A stretch of DNA of 64,000 nt from Thermoleophilia bacterium (GCA_020848615.1 JADLHW010000135.1:1-64000); one strand, 5' to 3'; shown: positions 25,078-34,194, counted from the first letter of the stretch. Translations and numbers: made by a program. Notes: generated by a model from the letters alone, not told the origin.

Positions 25078-25842
25078 GTGCAGCGTTTCGCCGACCGTGT
25101 CGCCCTCGTCACCGGAGCCGCCAGCGGCATCGGCGCGGCCACCTCCCGCCGCCTCGCCTCGGAGGGCGCGACCGTGGTGGTGGTGGACACCAACGCCGAG
25201 GCCGGCGCGGCCCTCGCCACCGAGATCGCGGGGATGTTCATCCCGGCGGACGTCACCAGCCCCGAGGACAACGAGCGGATGTACGCCCAGACGGTGCGGG
25301 CGTACGGGCACGTGGACGTCGCGTTCCACAACGCCGGGATCAGCCCGCCAGACGACGACTCCATCCTCGACACCGGCCTCGACGCGTGGCGGCGGGTGCA
25401 GGAGGTCAACCTCACCTCGGTCTACCTGGGCTGCAAGGCCGCCCTGCCCCACATGCTGGAGCGCGGGAGGGGCAGCATCATCAACACGGCGAGCTTCGTG
25501 GCGACCGTGGGCGCCGCCACCAGCCAGATCTCCTACACCGCCAGCAAGGGCGGGGTGCTCGCGATGACCCGGGAGCTGGGCGTGCAGTTCGCCCGGCGGG
25601 GCGTGCGCGTGAACGCCCTGTCCCCCGGGCCGGTGGCCACGCCGCTGCTCATGGAGCTGTTCGCGAAGGACCCCGAGCGGGCGGAGCGTCGCCTGGTGCA
25701 CGTCCCCATGGGGCGGTTCGCGGAACCCCACGAGATCGCCGCGGCCGTCGCGTTCCTCGCCAGCGACGACGCGAGCTTCATCACCGCCAGCAACTTCCTG
25801 GTGGACGGCGGGCTCACCGGCGCGTACGTGACGCCGCTGTGA
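25078..25842 (+). CDS. Short-chain dehydrogenase/reductase
   Basis: A 254-residue classical SDR. The nucleotide motif is TGAASGIG, followed by NNAG-like HNAGIS, catalytic Ser in NTASFVA and the YxxxK pair in YTASKGG. The C-terminus FLVDGGLTG is typical. The GTG start at 25078 has AGGAG four bases upstream. Its stop overlaps the GTG start of the next gene, so expression is coupled. Its role in the amine pathway is not clear; it may oxidise an alcohol or amine-derived intermediate. Confidence 0.9.
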   Translation: MQRFADRVALVTGAASGIGAATSRRLASEGATVVVVDTNAEAGAALATEIAGMFIPADVTSPEDNERMYAQTVRAYGHVDVAFHNAGISPPDDDSILDTGLDAWRRVQEVNLTSVYLGCKAALPHMLERGRGSIINTASFVATVGAATSQISYTASKGGVLAMTRELGVQFARRGVRVNALSPGPVATPLLMELFAKDPERAERRLVHVPMGRFAEPHEIAAAVAFLASDDASFITASNFLVDGGLTGAYVTPL

Positions 25843-26690
25843 CCCCCCGCGCCGCACACGACCGGGCGCCGCTCATCGGGCTCACCGCCTACTCCGCGCG
25901 TGCGCGGTGGGGGGTGTGGGACCAGCACGCCGTCCTCCTGCCGTGGTCGTACGTGCGGCGGGTGGCGGACGCCGGGGGCGTGCCGGTGCTCCTGCCGCCG
26001 CTGCCGGGGGTCATCGAGGCGGCCCTGCCCCGCCTCGACGGGCTGCTGCTCACCGGCGGCCCGGACGTGGACCCCGCCCGGTACGGGCGGGAGACCGGGC
26101 CGGACACCCAGCCGGCCCAGCCGGATCGGGACGACGCGGAGACCGCGCTGCTGCACGGCGCCGTCGCGGACGGCCTCCCGGTGCTCGGCATTTGCCGCGG
26201 GCTGCAGCTCGTGAACACCGCCCGCGGCGGCACCCTCATCCAGCACCTCCCCGACGTGCTGGACGACGACGGCCACGCCCCCGAGCCCGGCGTGATGGGC
26301 ACCCACCCGGTGCGGGTGGTGCCCGGCACGCTCCTGGCCGGGATCCTGGGGACGCCGTCCGCGGAGGGCGTCCCGACGTACCACCATCAGGCGGTCGAGT
26401 ACGTGGGCCGTGGCCTGGTGGTCACCGCGTGGTCGCAGGACGGCGTGATCGAGGCGGTCGAGGACCCCTCGCTGCCGTTCTGCGTCGCGGTGCAGTGGCA
26501 CCCCGAGGAGGGCGACGACCCCGCCCTGTTCGACGCGCTCGTGCGTGCGGCCGCGGACCGGCTCGCCGCGCGGGGACCCAACGACCCGGACCCGGATGCC
26601 GGCGGCCCCCGCCGCAATGGCCGCCGGCACGACGAGCCGGCCGGAGCCGGCTCCCCCCGCCACCCCGAAGGAGGCACGCATGGCCCATGA
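25839..26690 (+). CDS. Gamma-glutamyl-GABA hydrolase-like amidotransferase
   Basis: A 283-residue class I glutamine amidotransferase (peptidase C26, PuuD-like). The nucleophile Cys is in LGICRGLQL and the His-Glu pair in QWHPEEGDD. The substrate pocket motif LLTGGPDVDP is also present. It would free GABA or a related acid from its gamma-glutamyl form. The GTG start at 25839 overlaps the SDR stop (GTGA). About 40 residues at the C-terminus are Pro/Gly-rich and probably disordered, and the permease start lies inside this tail. A longer frame upstream is a shadow of the SDR gene. Confidence 0.87.
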   Translation: MTPRAAHDRAPLIGLTAYSARARWGVWDQHAVLLPWSYVRRVADAGGVPVLLPPLPGVIEAALPRLDGLLLTGGPDVDPARYGRETGPDTQPAQPDRDDAETALLHGAVADGLPVLGICRGLQLVNTARGGTLIQHLPDVLDDDGHAPEPGVMGTHPVRVVPGTLLAGILGTPSAEGVPTYHHQAVEYVGRGLVVTAWSQDGVIEAVEDPSLPFCVAVQWHPEEGDDPALFDALVRAAADRLAARGPNDPDPDAGGPRRNGRRHDEPAGAGSPRHPEGGTHGP

Positions 26691-28263
26691 TGACGTGACC
26701 GCCCCACCCCCGGAGGGTCACGAGCACCAGCACCGGCTCCACATGCCGCACCTGCACCGCACCAAGGACGAGCAGCGGCTGCACGAACTGGGGTACGCCC
26801 AGGAACTGCATCGCCACATGAGCGGGTTCTCGAACTTCGCGGTGTCGTTCACGATCATCTCGATCCTGTCCGGCTGCCTCACCCTCTACGGGTTCGGGCT
26901 GAACACCGGCGGCCCCGCGGTGATCGTGTGGGGATGGCCCATCGTCGGCGTCCTCACCCTGTTCGTCGCCCTCGCCATGGCGGAGGTCTGCTCCAGCTAC
27001 CCCACGGCCGGCGGCCTGTACTACTGGGCCGCGAAGCTCGCGCCGCGCAACGGCCCGGCGTGGTCATGGTTCACCGGCTGGTTCAACTTCCTGGGCCAGG
27101 TCGCGGTGACCGCGGGCATCGTGTTCGGGTCGGCGTTCTTCATGAACGCGTTCCTGGACCTGCAGTGGGGCTTCTCGGCGACCCCGGAGCACACGATCCT
27201 GCTGTTCGGGATCATCCTCGTGGTCCAGGCGGTGCTGAACAGCTTCGGCGTGAAGGTCATCGCCATGCTGAACAACATCAGCGTGTGGTGGCACCTCATC
27301 GGCGTCGCCGTGATCGTGGCGGTCCTCATCATCGTCCCCGACGACCACCAGGACCCCTCGTTCGTGTTCGGCGAGTTCGTGAACAACACCGGCTGGGGCT
27401 CGTCGGTGTACGTCGCCCTGCTGGGCCTGCTGCTCGCCCAGTACACCCTCACCGGCTACGACGCCTCGGCGCACATGACCGAGGAGACCCACGACGCGGA
27501 GATCGCCGGCCCCAAGGGCATCGTGCGCTCGGTGTGGGTGTCGGTGATCGCCGGCTGGGTGCTGCTCGTCGGCCTCACGTTCGCCATCCAGAGCTACGAC
27601 TCCGCCACCGGCACCGAGACCGGCGTCCCGCCGGCACAGATCTTCATCGACGCGGTGGGCGATACCGGCGGCAAGCTGCTGCTGCTCATCGTGATCGGCG
27701 CGCAGCTGTTCTGCGGCGCCGCGTCGATCACGGCGAACTCCCGCATGATCTACGCGTTCTCCCGCGACGGCGCGCTGCCGGCCGCGAACTTCTGGCACAA
27801 GATCAACCCCCGCACCCGCACCCCCACCAACGCCATCTGGCTGGCCGCGGTGGGCGCGTTCATCCTGGGTGCCCCGTACCTGTGGAACGTCACGGCGTAC
27901 GCCGCCGTGACCTCCATCGCGGTCATCGGGCTGTACATCGCGTACGTGCTGCCCACGTTCCTGCGGCTCCTGCAGGGCGACAACTTCACCCGCGGCCCGT
28001 GGCACCTCGGCAGGTGGAGCCGGCCCATCGGCACGATCGCCGTGGTGTGGGTGTGCTTCATCACGATCCTGTTCATGCTCCCCACCGTGTCCCCCATCAC
28101 CAGGGACACGTTCAACTACACGCCCGTGGCGGTGGGCGTGGTGGTGCTGTTCTCCGGCGGGTGGTGGCTCATCTCCGCCCGCAAGTGGTTCAAGGGCCCG
28201 AAGGTCCAGGGCACCCCGGAGGAGCTGGCGGCGATCGAGCGGGAGCTCGAGTCGCTCGGATGA
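26680..28263 (+). CDS. Amino acid/polyamine permease (APC family)
   Basis: A 527-residue integral membrane transporter with about 12 TM helices. The first TM region contains SFTIISILSGCLTLYG, the unwound-helix motif of APC transporters. It is most like the GABA/choline-type amino-acid permeases. A His-rich head (GHEHQHRLHMPHLHR) precedes it in the cytoplasm and could bind metal. ATG 26680 has AAGGAGG 5 bases upstream and overlaps the hydrolase gene by 11 bases. It likely imports the amine or amino acid used by the cluster. A strong hairpin follows its stop. Confidence 0.88.
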   Translation: MAHDDVTAPPPEGHEHQHRLHMPHLHRTKDEQRLHELGYAQELHRHMSGFSNFAVSFTIISILSGCLTLYGFGLNTGGPAVIVWGWPIVGVLTLFVALAMAEVCSSYPTAGGLYYWAAKLAPRNGPAWSWFTGWFNFLGQVAVTAGIVFGSAFFMNAFLDLQWGFSATPEHTILLFGIILVVQAVLNSFGVKVIAMLNNISVWWHLIGVAVIVAVLIIVPDDHQDPSFVFGEFVNNTGWGSSVYVALLGLLLAQYTLTGYDASAHMTEETHDAEIAGPKGIVRSVWVSVIAGWVLLVGLTFAIQSYDSATGTETGVPPAQIFIDAVGDTGGKLLLLIVIGAQLFCGAASITANSRMIYAFSRDGALPAANFWHKINPRTRTPTNAIWLAAVGAFILGAPYLWNVTAYAAVTSIAVIGLYIAYVLPTFLRLLQGDNFTRGPWHLGRWSRPIGTIAVVWVCFITILFMLPTVSPITRDTFNYTPVAVGVVVLFSGGWWLISARKWFKGPKVQGTPEELAAIERELESLG

Positions 28264-28273
28264 CCCGGAACGT

Positions 28274-28303
28274 CCCGGTGCCGGCCCTGCGGCCGGCGCC
28301 GGG
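28274..28303. terminator. Bidirectional hairpin terminator
   Basis: A 13-bp stem with one G-T pair (CCCGGTGCCGGCC around CTGC) lies between the convergent permease and carbonic anhydrase genes. There is no T-run, but its place and strength suggest a shared end for both transcripts. Confidence 0.6.
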
Positions 28304-28311
28304 GCACCCGG

Positions 28312-28740
28312 TCAGATCCCGCTGAGCACGTCCTTGCCGCCCTCGTTGCCGGTGTCGAGGACGAAGCCGCGGATGTGGTCGCGGTGCGGCAGGCGCGGGT
28401 CGTTGCGCAGCTGCTGCACCACCCACTCCGCCGTCTGGAACGGGGAGTAGCCGGGCGCCCGGTCCGCATGGGCGAGGCAGTTGGTGTGGTGGATCACCAT
28501 GACCCGCTCGGTGCCCGTCATACGCTGGGAGATCGCGATGCCCTCCACGACGTCGTCGGTGACCATGCCGCCGGCGTTGCGCAGGATGTGGGCGTCGCCC
28601 AAGCCGATGCCGAGCAGCTGGTGCGGGTCGATGCGGGCATCCATGCACGTGAGGATCACCAGCCCGAGCGCGGGGATGGGGTCCGGGAACTCGTAGGGGT
28701 TCGTGTTCGCCGACGCGTGGAGGCGTTCGATGAGGTCCAT
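28312..28740 (-). CDS. Beta-class carbonic anhydrase
   Basis: A 142-residue enzyme converting CO2 to bicarbonate. Zinc ligands and helpers are visible: CMDAR (Cys, Asp, Arg) and HHTNC (His and Cys). It is shorter than plant-type beta enzymes and resembles compact actinobacterial forms such as Rv1284 (about 160 residues). ATG 28740 has a pyrimidine-rich leader without a ribosome site, so initiation may depend on coupling to the upstream HNH gene, whose stop lies about 38 bases away. Longer frames upstream are shadows. Confidence 0.9.
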   Translation of the reverse strand: MDLIERLHASANTNPYEFPDPIPALGLVILTCMDARIDPHQLLGIGLGDAHILRNAGGMVTDDVVEGIAISQRMTGTERVMVIHHTNCLAHADRAPGYSPFQTAEWVVQQLRNDPRLPHRDHIRGFVLDTGNEGGKDVLSGI

Positions 28741-28778
28741 TGGGCGTGAGGGGGAGGGGAGGGGACGGGGCGTGGCCG

Positions 28779-29279
28779 TCACGCGCTCCGCAGGTACGGC
28801 TCCCAGCTGGTGGGACGGCGCGGGGCGGCGACGGCGATGAACACATCCTGGGGCGGCGCCTTGGGGGTGACCCTGGGGTGCATGCCCACCTCGTCCGGCA
28901 GGCGGTCGGCCTTCCGGACGTTGCACGGAGCGCAGGACGTGACCACGTTATCCCACGTGGACGACCCGCCGCGGCTCCTCGGGATGACGTGGTCCACGGT
29001 GAGGTGCGAGGACACGCCGCAGTACTGGCAGCGGTAGTCGTCGCGGGCGAACACGGCCCTGCGGGAGATCTTGCGCTTCTCGTTGCGCGGCACCCGCACA
29101 TAGCTCACCAGGCGGATCACCAGCGGGTAGGCGAAGTTCGCGGTGGCCGAGCGCAGGTGGCGGGCGGCCCGCTCCAGCACCTCGGCCTTCTGCTTGAGGA
29201 CGAGCACGACGGCGCGCTGCAACGTGCAGACGTTGATGGGTTCATAGGTCGCGTTGAGTACGAGGACCTGCTGCGCCAT
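28779..29279 (-). CDS. HNH endonuclease
   Basis: A 166-residue protein with a C-terminal HNH nuclease domain. The zinc Cys pair is in CQYCG, the catalytic His in VDHVIPRSRGG, followed by NVVTSCAPCN with the Asn and second Cys pair. The N-terminal half (QVLVLNATYEPINVC) is shared by a widespread actinobacterial/cyanobacterial family that is chromosomal rather than phage-borne. Its target is unknown; a repair role is plausible. ATG 29279 (MAQQVLVLNA) is chosen over the upstream frame, which lacks conserved sequence. Confidence 0.88.
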   Translation of the reverse strand: MAQQVLVLNATYEPINVCTLQRAVVLVLKQKAEVLERAARHLRSATANFAYPLVIRLVSYVRVPRNEKRKISRRAVFARDDYRCQYCGVSSHLTVDHVIPRSRGGSSTWDNVVTSCAPCNVRKADRLPDEVGMHPRVTPKAPPQDVFIAVAAPRRPTSWEPYLRSA

Positions 29280-29299
29280 GCGCATCGCCCTGTGCCGCG

Positions 29300-29327
29300 T
29301 TGTCAAGCGTCGCTCGGCGCCAATAGT
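29300..29327 (+). promoter_or_regulatory. Putative sigma70-type promoter
   Basis: TTGTCA (29300-29305) and AATAGT (29322-29327) are separated by 16 bases, close to consensus for a housekeeping promoter. It would drive the secreted-protein gene about 95 bases downstream. Confidence 0.35.
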
Positions 29328-29425
29328 AGCCGGAGGAGCGGCGCAAAGCCCAAGGCATCGGCAATGTGACGGCACGGTGACCGCCGGGGTGTGGTGCCCG
29401 GCCGGGTCTGCCGATCCAATTGGGG

Positions 29426-30382
29426 ATGACGCGACGCGCCGCCCTCCTCGCCCTCGCCGTGCTCGCCGTGGCCGCTCCCCCGGCCCCGGCGGCCACGAGC
29501 CCCATCACCCTGGTGTACGACGTCACGGACGTCGTGCGGCGGCTCGTCGACCCGCCGTCCGGGCGCGGCCTCACGCCGGAACGCGGGGCCCTGCGCCAGG
29601 ACCCCGGGTCCGGCGGGATGCTCGCGCCCGGCGACAACGCCCCCTACCGGGTGGGGAAGGTGAGCGGCCGGGACCTGGAGGCCATGTCCGCCCGGGCGAT
29701 GGCGGATGCGCTGCGCCGGGAGGTCGCGGCGGGGGCGTTCGGCGCCGGGTCGCACATGGTCGCCATCGACGAGATCGGCCGGCGGTTCGGCGACGGCGCC
29801 CCGAGGGTCCCGAGGCGCGGCATGACGCTGCCGCCGGTCGACCCGTCCAGCCCCGGGGCCCGCTTCACCGCGGCGATGCGGCTGCTCGACACACCGTCGC
29901 CGTACGGCGGTACCTGGGCGTCCCGCGTCCACGTGTACCTCGCCCCCGCGGTGCACACCGCCATCGCCGCCGGACGCGGTCCGCACCGCAACCTGGGCCG
30001 TGACGGCAAGCCGCACTGGTCCACCTGGCGCGGGGTGATGCCCGGGCTCGCGCTGGCCGGCGGCGTGCACCTGCAGATGTACAGCGGCGTGGGTGGCAGG
30101 ACGGTGTCGTTCACCGCCGGCACGTGGCGCGCCGTGCCGCCGAGCTTCCTGGGGTTGTTCGCCCGGTACGGCGGGGACGCCGCCCGCGTGCACTTCCTGG
30201 TCACCGGCGGTGCGGTGCCGAGGGGCGCGCCGCGCGGATGCGGCGACGCGATGGGCTGCAAGTGGGCGCTGGCGGAGGCCACCCCCGCGGGGCGGGCCAT
30301 CCTCGCCAACGGCCCGGGCGTGTACCGCATCGGCGGCGACGCCCTCGCCTGGCTGCGGGAGTTCAACCGCCGGTTCGACTGA
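29426..30382 (+). CDS. Secreted protein of unknown function
   Basis: A 318-residue exported protein. The signal peptide is MTRRAALLALAVLAVAA followed by cleavage near PAPAA. The mature part has a defined pattern (SHMVAIDEIGRRFGDG, ASRVHVYLAPAVHTA, GVHLQMYSGVGG, ending WLREFNRRFD) and a pair of Cys near GCGDAMGC. The family was not recognised; motifs around the DEIGRRF segment suggest a folded enzyme or binding domain rather than a repeat protein. ATG 29426 is preferred over TTG 29420. No operon partner is obvious. Confidence 0.75.
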   Translation: MTRRAALLALAVLAVAAPPAPAATSPITLVYDVTDVVRRLVDPPSGRGLTPERGALRQDPGSGGMLAPGDNAPYRVGKVSGRDLEAMSARAMADALRREVAAGAFGAGSHMVAIDEIGRRFGDGAPRVPRRGMTLPPVDPSSPGARFTAAMRLLDTPSPYGGTWASRVHVYLAPAVHTAIAAGRGPHRNLGRDGKPHWSTWRGVMPGLALAGGVHLQMYSGVGGRTVSFTAGTWRAVPPSFLGLFARYGGDAARVHFLVTGGAVPRGAPRGCGDAMGCKWALAEATPAGRAILANGPGVYRIGGDALAWLREFNRRFD

Positions 30383-30438
30383 CCCGGCACGCGGTGCCAC
30401 TGGACGGCGGCCCGCCCGGCGTCGCAGAGTGCGTGGTC

Positions 30439-30642
30439 ATGAGCGGCGGCCCGGGGCACCACACGTTCGACACCGTCCGGAGCTCCGCGCGGGCCGAGCT
30501 CACGTGGTTCCTGCGCCATGCCGACGCCCTGCGCCGCTGGCCGGTGCTCGGCGAGGCCTGGGCGCAGACCGTGGAGGCGAGGCGCCTCGAGGCCCGGTCC
30601 CCGTCGCCCAGGGAGGGCGGCTCCTCCCGGCGTCCGGGGTGA
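30439..30642 (+). CDS. Small hypothetical protein (67 aa)
   Basis: A short frame from ATG 30439. The N-terminal 45 residues look ordered and helical (HTFDTVRSSARAELTWFLR, RRWPVLGEAWAQT), while the tail is basic and disordered. It lies between the secreted protein and the convergent phosphatase gene. The family was not recognised and no clear ribosome site is seen. The amphipathic helix pattern and third-position GC favour a real protein. Confidence 0.45.
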   Translation: MSGGPGHHTFDTVRSSARAELTWFLRHADALRRWPVLGEAWAQTVEARRLEARSPSPREGGSSRRPG

Positions 30643-30652
30643 CCGACGCGGC

Positions 30653-31288
30653 CTACCCGGCGGCCCGGGTCCGGGCGGCCCGTTCCACCGCCGCCAGGAT
30701 CTGGGGCAGCAGCCCGGCGTAGTCCGGGGCGTGCAGCACCGCGCCGTCCGCCCGGATCTCGGCGTTGTGCGGCCAGGCGATGGTGAGGGCCTCCAGGCCC
30801 CTTGCGACCGCGAGCTCGAGCGTGGACGGCATGTCGTCCACGATCACCGTGGCCCCCAGGGCGCCGCAGGCGGCGACCTTGCAGTCCGCCCCCACGCGCA
30901 GCTCATCCCAGTGGAACCCGGCCTCGTCGAGGAACCGCTCGGTGTCGGCCGCGGTGTCGGGCGGCCGGTGGGTCATCACCACCACCCGCGCCCCCGCCGC
31001 GCGCACCGCATGGGTGGCCTCCACCGCTCCCGGCAGCGGCCCGTACCGCACCATCCAGTCGGCGGTGTGCACCCTGGGGAGCACGGCGACCGCGTTCTCG
31101 TGGCCGATGCGCTCGCACACCCAGCGCCACGTGACCTCCCCCGGGGGCGGTGCCTGCGGGAGGTGAACGTGGATCTCACGGCACGCGTCGTAGAACGCGC
31201 GGTGGAAGTCCCACATCGTCGCGTCCACGTCCCACGCCACCACGGCGCGCTCGGTGCCTGAGGGGGGATTGCGGACGACCACACGCAT
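30653..31288 (-). CDS. HAD-family phosphatase (5'(3')-nucleotidase-like)
   Basis: A 211-residue HAD hydrolase. Motif I is AWDVDATMWD (DxDxT, the nucleophile and acid Asp), motif II VVMTHRP and motif IV TVIVDDMPST with two Asp. The cap insertion between motifs I and II is small. The pattern resembles NT5C-type deoxynucleotidases. Substrate is not known. ATG 31288 is used. It runs in the same direction as pheA but ends before it, with about 18 bases between. Confidence 0.75.
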   Translation of the reverse strand: MRVVVRNPPSGTERAVVAWDVDATMWDFHRAFYDACREIHVHLPQAPPPGEVTWRWVCERIGHENAVAVLPRVHTADWMVRYGPLPGAVEATHAVRAAGARVVVMTHRPPDTAADTERFLDEAGFHWDELRVGADCKVAACGALGATVIVDDMPSTLELAVARGLEALTIAWPHNAEIRADGAVLHAPDYAGLLPQILAAVERAARTRAAG

Positions 31289-31306
31289 CCCTCCAGCGTA
31301 GCCCGC

Positions 31307-32155
31307 TCAGTCGGGGGCGCCCACCGGGTAGGACCCCAGCGAGATGACCCGCGCGAGGTTCTGGTCCTCAAGCGCCCGGACGGCGGCGCTCACGGGCAGG
31401 TCGCGCTGCATGCTGCCGTCGATGTCGATGAAGAACAGGTAGCGGCCGAGGCCCTGCTTGGTGGGCCGGCTCTCCAGGCGCGACAGGTTCACGGCCCGCA
31501 TCGCGAACTCCTGGAGGATGGACAGCAGCGCGCCCGGGCGGTCGCGGCCGAGCATGCACACGATCGAGGTGCGGTACCGGCCGGGACCGGACGCGGCGAC
31601 CGGCTCGGTGCCGATGAGGATGAAGCGCGTGCTGTTGCGGTCGTTGTCCTCGATGTCCTCGGCGATGACCTCCCCGCCGTAGATGTCCGCGGCGCGCAAC
31701 GTCCCGATCGCCGCCCACGACTCGTCCGGGGCGGAGGCCACCTGGCGCACCGCCTCGGCGGTCGAGTTCGCGGCGACGAACTCCACGTCGGGAAGGTTGC
31801 GGCGCAGGAAGCGCGAGCACTGCGCCGGCACCACCGGGTGGCTCACGATGCGCGCGATGTCGCCCAGGGCCATCCCGGGGCGGCCGATGAGGTGCTGCCG
31901 CACCGGCAACACGACCTCCGCCCGGATCACCAGCCCCCGGGGCCCGAAGGCCAGCTGGTCGAGGGTGGTGCTCACCGCCCCCTCGATGCTGTTCTCGATG
32001 GGCACCAGGGCCTCCGGCACCTGGCCCGTGGACACCGCCTCGAAGCAGTCCGCCACCGACGGGTAGGGCTGGCCCTCGATCTCCGCGCCGGCGAACAGGG
32101 TGAGCAGGGCCTCCTCGCAGAACGTCCCGGGCGGACCCAGGTAGCCCACCCTCAT
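31307..32155 (-). CDS. pheA: Prephenate dehydratase
   Basis: A 282-residue enzyme converting prephenate to phenylpyruvate in phenylalanine synthesis. The catalytic domain has GYLGPPGTFCEEA, IENSIEGAV and the NSTRF motif with the essential Thr-Arg-Phe. A C-terminal ACT domain (DRPGALLSIL, LESRPTK) should bind Phe for feedback control. ATG 32155 overlaps the DUF4446 gene stop (ATGA), so the two are coupled. There is no chorismate mutase domain. Confidence 0.95.
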   Translation of the reverse strand: MRVGYLGPPGTFCEEALLTLFAGAEIEGQPYPSVADCFEAVSTGQVPEALVPIENSIEGAVSTTLDQLAFGPRGLVIRAEVVLPVRQHLIGRPGMALGDIARIVSHPVVPAQCSRFLRRNLPDVEFVAANSTAEAVRQVASAPDESWAAIGTLRAADIYGGEVIAEDIEDNDRNSTRFILIGTEPVAASGPGRYRTSIVCMLGRDRPGALLSILQEFAMRAVNLSRLESRPTKQGLGRYLFFIDIDGSMQRDLPVSAAVRALEDQNLARVISLGSYPVGAPD

Positions 32156-32661
32156 GCCGCCGCCTGCTGGGGCTCGATGCCGGTGGCCATCGTGATGGCG
32201 CGCTGCTCCTCGGGGGACAGCCGCTGCGCGGAGCGGCCGCCCACGACCTCCTTCAGGTACACGCGGGCGTGGTCGCGGGCGTGCAGGCAGCTGATCACGG
32301 TGCCGTTGCCCGACTCGTCGAGCAGCGCGATGGACCACGACTGGCTGCCGCCCATGTCCCCGTACGCGTCGTACCGCACCAGGCCCTGGAAGCGCAGGGA
32401 CTTCCCGAGCTCCCGGGCGGTGTGCTGGGCCTGGGCGTCCACCAGGGCGCGCAGGTCGGCGAGGTTGCGCTCGAGCGTGCCGAGGTCCTCGCGCAGCTCC
32501 GCCTGACGCTCGGCCAGCGGCACCGTCGCGCCGTCGGGCAGCAGCACGGCGTGGGCGGCGCGCAGACGGCGCAGGCGCACGGCGAGGACGATCGCGACGA
32601 CCAGGGCGACGAGCCCCGGCGCCGCGGCCCCCGCGACCGCTGCGATGACGGCGGGCTCCAC
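32152..32661 (-). CDS. DUF4446 family membrane protein
   Basis: A 169-residue protein. It has one N-terminal TM helix (APGLVALVVAIVLAVRL), a coiled segment (LREDLGTLERNLADLR) and the conserved DUF4446 block YDAYGDMGGSQSWSIALLD, followed by VISCLHARDHARVYLKEV. The family is common next to spo0J or pheA genes in Gram-positive bacteria. Its function is unknown. It is translationally coupled to pheA downstream and lies 6 bases after the next membrane protein gene's stop. Confidence 0.85.
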   Translation of the reverse strand: MEPAVIAAVAGAAAPGLVALVVAIVLAVRLRRLRAAHAVLLPDGATVPLAERQAELREDLGTLERNLADLRALVDAQAQHTARELGKSLRFQGLVRYDAYGDMGGSQSWSIALLDESGNGTVISCLHARDHARVYLKEVVGGRSAQRLSPEEQRAITMATGIEPQQAAA

Positions 32662-32667
32662 TCCCGC

Positions 32668-34131
32668 CTACCCGAAGGTGATGGTGACCGGGTAGGTGGC
32701 GGAGTTGTTGCCGGTGTTCTGCTCGCCCTTGACGGGGGCCACGGACACCTGGAGCTCACCCTTCTGGCCCAGCTGCACGGCGTCCTGCGGCGGCCCCGGG
32801 ATGGACACGCTGGCCTCCTTGTCGGGCGAGATCGTCGTGATCGTCGCCTCCTGGGAGTCCACCGGCGTGTTCGAGGACGGGTAGGTGAGCGTGACGGTGA
32901 CCTTGATGCCGGACTCGACGAAGTTGCCGCCGTTCAGGATCGTGATGCGCCACTGGAATTCGGACGACTGGGTGACCGTCGCGCCGGAGGTGGACAGCTG
33001 CGTGCCCGACGGCTCGGCGACGACCGACACCAGGCGGGTGCCGCGCAGGTTCCCGGTACTGCTGCTGTTGTTCCCGGTGCCGGTGCCCTTCTGGCGCTTG
33101 AGCGGCTGCACCAGCTGCTTGGCCCCGGCGTCGGACGCGAACCGGTCGTTGGCGCCGCGCAGGAACGCGGAGGCCGCGCGGTCGGGCCCCTGGATGCTCG
33201 TGATGTCCTCGTCGCGCAGGGCCGCGGAGGTGGGGTCGATGAAGCTGTCGCGCATGATCACGTCCGACGCCAGGAACCGCTGCATCGAGCCCTTGATCGT
33301 GCGGGCCGCCGCCGTCTCGTCGCTCTGCTGGATGATCTGCGGCAGGAACTTCTCCAGCTCCCGCAGGCCGTTGGCGCGGTACCGCAGTGACAGCAGCAGC
33401 GCGTTGTCGGCGTCGCCGAGCTTGCCCGGCGCGCTGAGGCCCTCCGCGCGGTCGCGCAGCTCGTCGGCCTGGTTGGCGAGCGACCGCACCTGCCGCTGCA
33501 GGGCCGCGGCGTCCTCACCCTTGGAGTTCTGCATGACGACCAGGAGCTTCTGGCCCTGGGTCGCGGAGTCCTCGCTGATCTGCGCGGCCGAGTTGACGTA
33601 CTGCTTGTAGCTGTCGACCAGGGCGTCGTGGCGGCAGTCCTTGATGACGAACGCCAGCACGACCACGAGCAGGATGACGAACAGGGCGATGCCGCCCATG
33701 CGCACCAGCGGGCTGTTGGCCGACAGGCCCCCGCCGCCCGACGAGGCGGGCCTGCGGCCGCCGCCACGTCCCCCGCCGCCACCGCCCCGCGTCCGCGCGA
33801 CGCTGCCCCGGGCGCGGGCGCTCAGGCGTCCCGCCGCCGCACCGGCGCGGCCGCCGCGGCCACCCGCCCGGCCGCGTGCGCGGCTGCGGGCCCGGTCGCG
33901 TGCGGAGCCCGGCTCGGGCTCGTCGTCGCCCACGGCGATGTCGTCGAAGCCGAAGTCCTCCGGCTCGGGCCGCGCGGCGGCCGGCTCCTCGTACTGCTCG
34001 GCGTACTCCTGGAAGAACGTGGAGCCGCGTTCGCTGAACGAGTCGTCGAGGTCCTCGAACTCGCGGTCGGGCCGCGGGATGGGCTTGCGTCCCGTGTCGC
34101 CCTCGTTGCCGTAGCGGTCGTCGTCCGCCAT
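32668..34131 (-). CDS. Single-pass membrane protein with basic linker
   Basis: A 487-residue protein. Residues 1-80 are acidic and disordered, 85-155 are Arg/Gly-rich low complexity, and a TM helix at about 165-190 (ALFVILLVVVLAFVIK) is followed by a large extracytoplasmic part. That part has a helical bundle (SYKQYVNSAAQISEDS, SLANQADELRDRAEGL) and a C-terminal beta domain (FQWRITILNGGNFVESG, CARDB-like). The charge pattern suggests a cell-envelope scaffold. ATG 34131 is chosen; function is unknown. It probably heads the DUF4446-pheA operon. Confidence 0.75.
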   Translation of the reverse strand: MADDDRYGNEGDTGRKPIPRPDREFEDLDDSFSERGSTFFQEYAEQYEEPAAARPEPEDFGFDDIAVGDDEPEPGSARDRARSRARGRAGGRGGRAGAAAGRLSARARGSVARTRGGGGGGRGGGRRPASSGGGGLSANSPLVRMGGIALFVILLVVVLAFVIKDCRHDALVDSYKQYVNSAAQISEDSATQGQKLLVVMQNSKGEDAAALQRQVRSLANQADELRDRAEGLSAPGKLGDADNALLLSLRYRANGLRELEKFLPQIIQQSDETAAARTIKGSMQRFLASDVIMRDSFIDPTSAALRDEDITSIQGPDRAASAFLRGANDRFASDAGAKQLVQPLKRQKGTGTGNNSSSTGNLRGTRLVSVVAEPSGTQLSTSGATVTQSSEFQWRITILNGGNFVESGIKVTVTLTYPSSNTPVDSQEATITTISPDKEASVSIPGPPQDAVQLGQKGELQVSVAPVKGEQNTGNNSATYPVTITFG

Positions 34132-34194
34132 GGCCTCTAGGAGGACCCTGTCCGGTCCGGAGTGGTGATGATCATCTTCAAGCGGCGTCCTGAG

